A stretch of 5,843 nucleotides of DNA. Origin: Scatosoma sp045645245. Lineage in GTDB: Bacteria > Bacillota > Clostridia > Christensenellales > Borkfalkiaceae. The translations under genes and the position numbers were made by a program. The stretch lies in the NCBI GenBank assembly GCA_045645245.1, contig JAZRIK010000021.1, positions 1 to 5,843 on the forward strand, read 5' to 3'. Shown in pieces: positions 1 through 4,810 of the stretch (its first letter is position 1; every line of letters starts with the position of its first letter). The notes beneath the pieces are model-generated. The model saw only the letters and a program-made list of their open reading frames with translations. It searched no databases and was not told the origin of the DNA.

Positions 1-498
1 ACCAAACAGTTGTCTTCCTAAGACCGCTTGGCCTCCGACTTCGCCGCTATCGCTTGCGCAGGTGGGTGCAACCAAATATCCTTCGTCCACAGCCTTTTGT
101 ACGCCTGCGGGCAATTCAATTTTTATAGTAAGCGTATCCAACGAAGAAACGGGGGAAACGGTCACGTCAAACGTAATGGACAAATTTTCACCCGGCGTTT
201 GCGTGGTTTGGTCTTTATCTTGACCCCATTTTACACGGCCGCTTCTATCGTCTTTCTTTGCGTCGAAAACAAAAGTGGTATCGTTGTCTTTTTGCGTATC
301 GTCTCTCAACGTCACGTCAAGTTCGATGGAAACGTCGGTGACGGTGGAAACGGTCACGTCGCCTTCTTCTTTCTTTTCCGCGCCCATAGACATAACCCAA
401 GCTGCGAAACCGGTGGAAACCAGACCCAAGCCAAGGAATGCCGCCAAGCCAACGGTCACGATTTTTCTATTGAACATTTTTCTCGTTAATTTTAACAT
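1..498 (-). CDS. Exported TasA/camelysin-like surface protein, C-terminus cut by window edge
   Basis: This reading frame stays open from its start at 498 to the first base of the window, so 166 residues are visible and the C-terminus is missing. The start is fixed by AGGAGA (506-511, minus strand) seven bases upstream; a second Met at residue 8 has no such site. Residues 1-17 are basic (K3, R6, K7, R11, K12). They are followed by a hydrophobic stretch at about 13-36 that ends in S-T-G-F-A-A-W-V, which looks like a signal peptide or anchor. The remainder is rich in Thr, Asp, Lys and Val with alternating beta-type patterns and one K-W-G at 90-92. Residues 46-56 (E-G-D-V-T-V-S-T-V-T-D) align with residues 37-47 of the upstream gene product (E-G-N-F-T-V-E-T-V-Q-D), so the two are paralogues. 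The gap to that gene is 39 bases without a terminator, which implies co-transcription. A SipW-dependent secreted or fibre-type protein is inferred from the N-terminal pattern. The substrate or role is unknown. Confidence 0.8.
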   Translation of the reverse strand, partial: MLKLTRKMFNRKIVTVGLAAFLGLGLVSTGFAAWVMSMGAEKKEEGDVTVSTVTDVSIELDVTLRDDTQKDNDTTFVFDAKKDDRSGRVKWGQDKDQTTQTPGENLSITFDVTVSPVSSLDTLTIKIELPAGVQKAVDEGYLVAPTCASDSGEVGGQAVLGRQLFG

Positions 499-537
499 AA
501 TTTTATCTCCTAAAAGGTGTTATGTAAACAACTTTGC

Positions 538-1323
538 TTACGATTGCTGCGCAGGCGTTTTTACAGCCGTACCCACTACGGTAAGCTGATAACCCACGCC
601 GTTAAGAAGCGTTGCAAGCCGCGTTGCGTCTGCGCTTGCCGCTTCGCCGTAGGTCGTATTCGTTTCGCCTACTTTATCCGTGTAGTTATGGTCGTTATAA
701 TAGAAGTAAGGGTTCTTGCTTCCAAATTTCGTACCCCAACCGAACGTGACCGTAATGGTAAGCGTATAGGTGGTCGTAGTGGTATCGGTAGGTTTGCTTA
801 CGGTAATCACTTGTGTATCAGCATCATAGGTGAATACGTTCTTATCGGCGTTGCCATCGTCCACCGCATAGGTAGGCGCGGTGATATACGCGTTGTCGGT
901 CGTTAACGTCGTATAATTTGCTTTTGCCGTTGTATCATCGGTTGCGCTATAACCAGCCATCGAAAGGGCGAGCGTGTAGGTGTAGCCGTCTAACCATTTA
1001 TCGACGTCTGTTAAAGTAAGCGTGATAGTAGCCGTCAAATCTTCTACCGTCGCGTCGTCGTCGTTAAACCATTTAACGCTTGCCGCCGTGTTTGCCCATT
1101 GATAAGAGCTAATCGCGGTTGCGCTGGGCTTACCGAAATGAATTGCGCCTTCGGTAGTCGTCGCTGTAAAATTCAAAACAGCGTCTTGTACCGTTTCAAC
1201 GGTAAAATTACCTTCCGCTGTATCCGTGGTCGTTCTGCTGATTACCCAAGCTGCAAAACCCGAGCCAACTACGCCCAAGCAAAGGAGCAAGGATACCGCC
1301 ATCGTAATCATTTTTCTTTTCAT
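538..1323 (-). CDS. Exported TasA/camelysin-like surface protein, Thr-rich
   Basis: Complete frame of 261 residues. AGGAGGA (1331-1337, minus strand) lies seven bases before the ATG and fixes the start. The N-terminus has basic residues (K2, R3, K4), a hydrophobic core at about 5-20, and G-S-G-F-A-A-W-V-I-S at 20-29, nearly the same as in the downstream paralogue. This type of N-terminus is typical of proteins with SipW-dependent signal peptides in Firmicutes. The mature part is strongly Thr/Asp/Tyr-rich (for example six consecutive Thr at 180-185) with alternating beta-strand patterns, and no Cys beyond the signal region. A distinctive block F-G-W-G-T-K-F-G-S-K-N-P-Y-F-Y-Y-N sits at 194-210. 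I see no enzyme motif. It is the first gene of a minus-strand unit driven by the promoter at 1449-1477. A role as secreted matrix, fibre or cell-surface protein is inferred; the exact family is uncertain. Confidence 0.85.
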   Translation of the reverse strand: MKRKMITMAVSLLLCLGVVGSGFAAWVISRTTTDTAEGNFTVETVQDAVLNFTATTTEGAIHFGKPSATAISSYQWANTAASVKWFNDDDATVEDLTATITLTLTDVDKWLDGYTYTLALSMAGYSATDDTTAKANYTTLTTDNAYITAPTYAVDDGNADKNVFTYDADTQVITVSKPTDTTTTTYTLTITVTFGWGTKFGSKNPYFYYNDHNYTDKVGETNTTYGEAASADATRLATLLNGVGYQLTVVGTAVKTPAQQS

Positions 1324-1442
1324 TTTGCATTCCTCCTGAAGCTGAAAAGTTTTTTATTCATCGATTTCGTCCAAAAAGCTTTCGGACGGGAAGCGCAAAC
1401 GGTTTTTCTATAAGAAAAAGAACCACCCGCAAGCGTTTCGTT
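1324..1442 (-). promoter_or_regulatory. 5' untranslated leader of the exported-protein genes, with two hairpins
   Basis: If transcription starts about seven bases past the -10 box, the message has a leader of roughly 118 nt. Two hairpins are visible. At 1368-1388, CGTCC pairs with GGACG and the stem extends through G-A-A-A/T-T-T-T. At 1401-1424, TTTTTC pairs with GAAAAA, flanked by GG/CC. Neither is followed by a T-run on the minus strand in a way that would make a convincing terminator. They may stabilise or tune the message; no known riboswitch is recognised. Confidence 0.35.
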
Positions 1443-1448
1443 GAAACC

Positions 1449-1477
1449 ATAATACATTATGGTAAAAACTTTGTCAA
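1449..1477 (-). promoter_or_regulatory. Sigma-A-type promoter for the minus-strand exported-protein genes
   Basis: On the minus strand the -35 box is TTGACA (1477 to 1472), a perfect consensus. It is followed by a 17-base spacer and the -10 box TATTAT (1454 to 1449), one mismatch from consensus. The predicted start is near 1442, about 118 bases before the ATG at 1323. No other pair of this quality lies between it and the gene. Confidence 0.8.
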
Positions 1478-1551
1478 CAATATTTTATAATAAATCGAAA
1501 AAAGTCGAATGACGGCGCTTTCCAAAGTGTCATTTTATATTGTGACAATTC

Positions 1552-1569
1552 GTCATAAAAAGTTATGAC
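1552..1569. repeat. Inverted repeat GTCATAA-N4-TTATGAC, candidate operator
   Basis: The arms GTCATAA (1552-1558) and TTATGAC (1563-1569) are exact reverse complements separated by four bases. The same half-site appears nearby: TGTCA/TGACA at 1528-1532 and 1543-1547, and TGTCATAA at 1691-1698. A symmetric element of this size between divergent promoters suits a dimeric DNA-binding regulator. That function is inferred, and no regulator gene is in the window. Confidence 0.45.
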
Positions 1570-1585
1570 ATTTTCAAAATAATCA

Positions 1586-1597
1586 CATAAATTTATG
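1586..1597. repeat. Perfect 12-bp palindrome CATAAATTTATG
   Basis: The sequence is its own reverse complement with no spacer. It lies 17 bases past the GTCATAA inverted repeat and carries the same CATAA/TTATG core with different spacing. In AT-rich DNA a 12-bp palindrome can arise by chance, so the case rests on its closeness to related half-sites. Confidence 0.35.
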
Positions 1598-1628
1598 ATT
1601 TTTTCACTGATTTTTTATATAAAATATA

Positions 1629-1670
1629 CAAAGTTTATATATTTTTATTGTATAAATTGCACAAACTTTG
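1629..1670. repeat. Inverted repeat CAAAGTTT ... AAACTTTG
   Basis: CAAAGTTT (1629-1636) and AAACTTTG (1663-1670) are exact reverse complements. A second pair, TTTATA (1634-1639) and TATAAA (1651-1656), is nested between them. The element could form a cruciform or serve as a paired protein-binding site. It is not followed by a T-run long enough to call it a terminator, and it lies upstream of the mapped pur promoter. Confidence 0.4.
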
Positions 1671-1823
1671 CGTTTTTCGCTATATTACAATGTCATAAAG
1701 GAAAAAACGGAAAAAAGTGGGCAAAAAACGCTTTGCGGCGATAGGCAACGGATAAAATACATACTTACAAAAAGGAAAGGTAAAAAAAAGTTAAAATAGT
1801 ATCATTTTTTTGCGTTCGTTCAC

Positions 1824-1852
1824 TTGCATTTTTCGTTTGGGTTTGATATAAT
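1824..1852 (+). promoter_or_regulatory. Sigma-A-type promoter of the pur operon, extended -10
   Basis: The -35 box TTGCAT (1824-1829) is separated by 17 bases from a perfect TATAAT (1847-1852). TGA immediately precedes the -10 box, giving the TGn extended -10 motif. Transcription is predicted to begin near 1858-1861, which leaves a leader of about 260 nt before purE. This is the only consensus-quality plus-strand promoter close to the operon. Confidence 0.8.
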
Positions 1853-1858
1853 AGTATC

Positions 1859-2119
1859 GTGATATAGGGAAAAAGGTGAAAACAATTACGAAAGAATAAG
1901 GGTAAGAGTATGCGTTTGAATAAGCACCTGCGTAAAAGAAAAAAACAAAGCGTGGAAACGTTGTTTTTCGCGCCCTGTCTTTCTCGCGGGCTAATTGCGC
2001 CGATTAGCGGTGGTAAAACGCGCTTTTTTCACGCAAAAATAAGTTAATACGAGCGGTGCAACCCACCAAAACGGTTGCACTGCTTTCTTTTTTACAAAAA
2101 ACAATTAGGAGTGACGATT
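1859..2119 (+). promoter_or_regulatory. Structured purE leader, probable transcription attenuator of unrecognised class
   Basis: Between the predicted transcription start and the purE ATG lie several self-complementary elements. At 1941-1968, AAAAACAA pairs with TTGTTTTT, capped by CGT-GGAA-ACG, a GNRA-type loop. At 1990-2008, GCTAAT pairs with ATTAGC around a 7-base loop. GCCC (1972-1975) can pair with GGGC (1988-1991), which excludes full formation of the second hairpin. A strong intrinsic terminator follows at 2052-2093. A long leader with competing stems ending in a terminator just before the ribosome binding site is the usual design of a riboswitch or attenuator. I looked for the conserved cores of guanine, ZTP, cobalamin, THF and T-box elements and found no full match. 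The ligand or factor is therefore unknown. Confidence 0.6.
2052..2093 (+). terminator. Intrinsic terminator (attenuator) in the purE leader
   Basis: AGCGGTGCAACC (2052-2063) pairs with GGTTGCACTGCT (2073-2084) over 12 base pairs, with a single G-T wobble and a 9-base loop. TTCTTTTTT follows directly at 2085-2093. It lies downstream of the pur promoter and ends 14 bases before the purE ribosome binding site, so it can only act by stopping transcripts before the operon. No gene lies upstream on this strand that would need an ordinary terminator here. Confidence 0.85.
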
Positions 2120-2608
2120 ATGAGCAAAGTTGGTATTTTAATGGGCAGCAAGTCGGATTTCGAAGTAGTAAAACCTGCCATTGCCACGTTGAAAAAATTT
2201 GGCGTGGAAACGGAAGTCCGCGTGATTTCCGCGCATAGAACGCCCGATGAAGCGCACGAATTTGCAGCCACCGCAAAACAGCGGGGGATAGAAGTACTCA
2301 TTTGTGCGGCGGGTAAGGCAGCGCATTTGGGCGGCGTAATTGCGGCGCTCACTACTCTGCCCGTTATCGGTTTACCTATCAAAACGGATATGATGGGGGG
2401 CTTGGACAGCTTACTTTCCATCGTGCAAATGCCGTCGGGGATTCCCGTAGCGACGGTGGGGGTAAACGCAGGCGAAAACGCAGGACTTTTGGCACTGCAA
2501 ATTTTAGGAATTAAATATCCCGAAATTGCCGAGCAGCTTTTAGCTTATAAAGCGGCGATGAAAGATAAAATTAACGCCGACGATGCCGCATTGCAGGCAT
2601 TGCTTTAA
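2120..2608 (+). CDS. purE: N5-carboxyaminoimidazole ribonucleotide mutase (PurE, class I)
   Basis: 162 residues, the usual size for bacterial PurE. It catalyses step 6 of purine synthesis, forming 4-carboxy-5-aminoimidazole ribonucleotide in the cytoplasm. Visible motifs are the N-terminal M-G-S-K-S-D (8-13), S-A-H-R-T-P (37-42) with the conserved active-site His39, A-A-H-L (67-70), and G-L-D-S-L-L-S-I-V-Q-M-P (94-105). These match class I PurE, which uses N5-CAIR from PurK, rather than the animal/Treponema-type class II that works directly on AIR. The loop usually written G-A-G-G-A-A-H-L-P-G-M reads A-A-G-K-A-A-H-L-G-G-V (63-73), so the Pro is replaced by Gly. The start is at 2120, set by AGGAG at 2107-2111; an earlier in-frame ATG at 2075 falls inside the terminator stem and is rejected. 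purK is not adjacent, as in other clostridial pur operons. Confidence 0.96.
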   Translation: MSKVGILMGSKSDFEVVKPAIATLKKFGVETEVRVISAHRTPDEAHEFAATAKQRGIEVLICAAGKAAHLGGVIAALTTLPVIGLPIKTDMMGGLDSLLSIVQMPSGIPVATVGVNAGENAGLLALQILGIKYPEIAEQLLAYKAAMKDKINADDAALQALL

Positions 2609-2661
2609 TCGGCGCGGCAACAACACTTTGAGAAAATAATTTTTAATGGAGATATACGAAT

Positions 2662-3372
2662 ATGGAAAAGCAACAACAACTTTACGAAGGCAAGGCAAAA
2701 AAAGTATATGCTACGCAAGACCCCGATTTGGTTATCGTATCGTATAAAGACGACGCTACGGCGGGCAACGGCGCGAAGCGCGGCACGATTGCAGGCAAGG
2801 GCGTTATCAATAACCGTATGAGCAATTTCTTAATGCAAATTTTGCAAAAGGAAGGCGTGCCGTCGCATTTCGTTGAAGAGTTAAACGATAGAGAAACGCT
2901 CGTTAAGAAAGTGAAAATTTTGCCTTTGGAAGTAATTATCCGCAATATTTCCGCCGGCTCGTTTGCAAAACGCTACGGCGTGCAGGAAGGCATCGTTTTT
3001 GCGGAACCGACCATCGAGTTTTCGTACAAAAACGACGATTTGGGCGACCCTTTGCTTAACGATTATCACGCGGTTGCGCTTGGCTTGGCAACTTGGTCGG
3101 AAATCGATTTGGTCAAGAAAATCGCATTCAAGGTAAACGAAGTATTAAAAGCGTATTTCAAAAAACTCAACGTCACGCTTGTCGATTTCAAAATCGAGCT
3201 GGGCAAAACGTCGAGCGGCGAAATTGTGCTCGCGGACGAAATTTCTCCCGACACCTGCCGTTTTTGGGATTCAACGACGGGCGAAAAGCTGGATAAAGAC
3301 CGTTTCCGCCGCGATATGGGCGGCGTAGAAGACGCTTATCAAGAAATGATGCGCCGCGTAATGGGAGAATAA
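2662..3372 (+). CDS. purC: Phosphoribosylaminoimidazole-succinocarboxamide synthase (SAICAR synthetase)
   Basis: 236 residues, the normal length for bacterial PurC. It joins L-aspartate to CAIR using ATP (step 7 of IMP synthesis) in the cytoplasm. The N-terminal Y-E-G-K-A-K-K-V-Y (8-16) is the nucleotide-binding start of the family. Signature one is P-L-E-V-I-I-R-N-I-S-A-G-S-F-A-K-R (88-104). Signature two is L-A-D-E-I-S-P-D-T-C-R-F-W-D (190-203). The C-terminal D-K-D-R-F-R-R-D-M-G-G (211-221) is also typical. GGAGA at 2648-2652 serves as the ribosome binding site. It follows purE after 53 bases with no terminator, and its last codons contain the ribosome binding site of purF. Nothing in the catalytic motifs looks altered. 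Confidence 0.97.
   Translation: MEKQQQLYEGKAKKVYATQDPDLVIVSYKDDATAGNGAKRGTIAGKGVINNRMSNFLMQILQKEGVPSHFVEELNDRETLVKKVKILPLEVIIRNISAGSFAKRYGVQEGIVFAEPTIEFSYKNDDLGDPLLNDYHAVALGLATWSEIDLVKKIAFKVNEVLKAYFKKLNVTLVDFKIELGKTSSGEIVLADEISPDTCRFWDSTTGEKLDKDRFRRDMGGVEDAYQEMMRRVMGE
3363..3367 (+). promoter_or_regulatory. purF ribosome binding site inside the purC 3' end
   Basis: GGGAG lies within the last codons of purC, 10 bases before the purF ATG at 3378. This spacing supports 3378 as the true start. It matters because that start leaves PurF without the usual N-terminal catalytic Cys. The in-frame codons just upstream (reading R-N-G-R-I-S-F) contain no Cys either, so an earlier start would not restore it. 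Confidence 0.75.
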
Positions 3373-3377
3373 GTTTT

Positions 3378-4790
3378 ATGGCTGTGTTCGGAATTTTCGG
3401 CACGAAAACGGCGGACGTCGCTGCGAGTACTTATTACGGCTTATACGCTTTGCAGCATAGGGGACAAGCCAGCTGCGGTATCGTAGTCAACGACGACGGC
3501 GTGTTTCATTCGTATAAAGATTCTGGGATTGTCAACGACGTATTCACGCCCCGATTATTGCGCGATTTAGGGCAAGGGCAAATGGCGCTTGGCAACGTGC
3601 GCTACGGCACGAGTACGACAAAGGACCGCGTCAATGCCGAGCCGATGCTGATCAATCATATTAAGGGACGTTTGGCAATTTCTCACGACGGCGCACTCGT
3701 TAATTATGCGGAACTTCGTAGATCGCTCGAGCTGCAAGGCGCAATTTTCCATACGTCCAGCGATATCGAAGTAATTGCCTATATGATTACGCGCGCGCGA
3801 TTGAGCGAGCCGTCCACGGAAGCGGCTATCAGCAAGGCGATGCAAGAAATCAAAGGCGGGTATTCGTTGCTCGTAATGTCGCCGCAAAAGCTCATTGCCG
3901 CACGCGACCAAAACGGCGTACACCCCCTTTGCTACGGCGTGCGCAGCGACGGCGAGTACGTAGTGGCAAGCGAAACGTGCGCTTTGGCAACGGTCGGAGC
4001 AACGTTTGTGCGAGAAGTGGAGCCGGGCGAAGTGGTCGTCTTTTCCAAGGACGGCGTAAAGAGTATTGCAGATAATTGCAATCAAAAGCCCGAACGCCTT
4101 TGCGTTTTTGAATATTTATACACGGCGCGGCCGGATTCAGTCATCAACGGCTGTTCGGTGCATTTGGCGAGAAAACGCGCGGGGGCGTGCTTGGCGAAAG
4201 CGCATCCCGTTGAAGCGGACGTGGTCATCGGCGCGCCTGATTCGGGCATCGACGCGGCAATCGGCTATGCGGAAGAATCGGGGATAGCGTACGGGCTGGG
4301 GCTGATTAAGAATAAATATATCGGCAGAACGTTCATCGACCCCGGTCAAAACGTGCGCGAAGACAAAGTAAAAATCAAGCTCAATCCCGTGGCGGAGACG
4401 ATCAAGGGCAAGCGCGTAGTGCTTGTAGATGATTCGATTGTGCGCGGTACGACGATGGTGCGCGTGGTAAAACTCTTAAAAGACGCGGGCGCAAAGGAAA
4501 TTCATATTCGCTCGTCGGCACCTGCGTTCCTGAATCCTTGCTATTACGGCACGGACATCGGTTCGAAGGACGAATTGATTGCTTGTAAATATACGCCTGT
4601 GGAAATGGCGGAAATATTCGGCGCCGATTCAGTTGGGTTTTTACCGCTCAAAGACGTTTATACGCTCGGTTGCAGCGGCACTTGCAAGGGCTATTGCGCG
4701 GCTTGTTTCGACGGGAATTATCCCACCGAGCTTCCGATGCAAACTTGCGTAAATAAATACGATCAAAAAATTTCCGAAAATAAAAAATAA
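3378..4790 (+). CDS. purF: Amidophosphoribosyltransferase (PurF) with a degenerate glutaminase site
   Basis: 470 residues, close to the B. subtilis-type enzyme. PurF makes 5-phosphoribosylamine from PRPP, normally with ammonia released from glutamine by an N-terminal Ntn domain (about 1-230) and channelled to a C-terminal phosphoribosyltransferase domain (about 250-430). The second domain looks intact: the PRPP loop V-L-V-D-D-S-I-V-R-G-T-T (348-359) and the I-K-N-K-Y-I-G-R-T-F loop (310-319) are present. Cys242, Cys388, Cys440 and Cys443 match the four 4Fe-4S ligands of the B. subtilis enzyme. The glutaminase domain keeps H-R-G-Q (27-30), Arg75 and S-S-D (127-129). However, it begins M-A-V-F-G-I-F-G where the family has C-G-V-F-G-I-x-G, so the nucleophile Cys1 is absent, and the H-N-G motif is H-D-G (103-105). 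Glutamine-dependent activity is therefore doubtful; ammonia-dependent synthesis is inferred. Gaps are 5 bases after purC and 20 before purM. Confidence 0.95.
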   Translation: MAVFGIFGTKTADVAASTYYGLYALQHRGQASCGIVVNDDGVFHSYKDSGIVNDVFTPRLLRDLGQGQMALGNVRYGTSTTKDRVNAEPMLINHIKGRLAISHDGALVNYAELRRSLELQGAIFHTSSDIEVIAYMITRARLSEPSTEAAISKAMQEIKGGYSLLVMSPQKLIAARDQNGVHPLCYGVRSDGEYVVASETCALATVGATFVREVEPGEVVVFSKDGVKSIADNCNQKPERLCVFEYLYTARPDSVINGCSVHLARKRAGACLAKAHPVEADVVIGAPDSGIDAAIGYAEESGIAYGLGLIKNKYIGRTFIDPGQNVREDKVKIKLNPVAETIKGKRVVLVDDSIVRGTTMVRVVKLLKDAGAKEIHIRSSAPAFLNPCYYGTDIGSKDELIACKYTPVEMAEIFGADSVGFLPLKDVYTLGCSGTCKGYCAACFDGNYPTELPMQTCVNKYDQKISENKK

Positions 4791-4810
4791 TACAACACGG
4801 AGAAGATAAT

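Larger units (their letters stand above)
1478..1823. other. AT-rich divergent intergenic region between the two promoters
   Basis: No convincing gene is present on either strand. The stretch is very AT-rich up to about 1700, then A-rich on the plus strand with some G (GGAAAAAACGG, AAAGGAAAGG). It contains several TGTCATAA/TTATGACA-like elements and three inverted repeats that are listed separately. Its place between two divergent promoters makes it the natural site for regulator binding. No recognised PurR box (CCGAAC-type pairs) was found in it. Confidence 0.6.

Noticed and set aside
28..906. Plus-strand open frames at 28-489, 275-589 and 517-906
   Set aside because: They are antisense to the two exported-protein genes, lack ribosome binding sites and give Cys/Arg/Phe-rich sequences without family character.
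1657..1686. Second plus-strand promoter TTGCAC-18-TATATT
   Set aside because: The boxes are plausible but weaker than 1824-1852, the area is AT-rich enough to give such matches by chance, and no nearby gene needs it.
1865..1883. Cobalamin-riboswitch-like words AGGGAA and GGTGAAAA
   Set aside because: Spacing is close to the known element, but the B12 box (GCCACTG) and the other conserved segments are missing, and the genes are not B12-related.
2006..2022. T-box-like sequence AGCGGTGGTAAAACGCG
   Set aside because: It resembles the AGGGTGGNACCGCG T-box core, and AAGAGTA upstream recalls a stem I start. But it has an insertion and a mismatch, no downstream complement to the AGCGG part in the expected position, no clear specifier loop, and pur genes are not usual T-box targets.
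1859..2100. Guanine (purine) or ZTP riboswitch
   Set aside because: Neither the purine aptamer's paired loop words (ATATGG, TTTCTACC, CCGTAAA type) nor the ZTP core CCGCCTGGGCA is present.
2075..2119. Longer purE with start at 2075
   Set aside because: That ATG would lie within the terminator stem and has no ribosome binding site; the family's N-terminus and AGGAG at 2107-2111 fit 2120.
3567..4085. 172-residue minus-strand frame opposite purF
   Set aside because: It is antisense to conserved purF sequence, with no ribosome binding site or recognisable motif.
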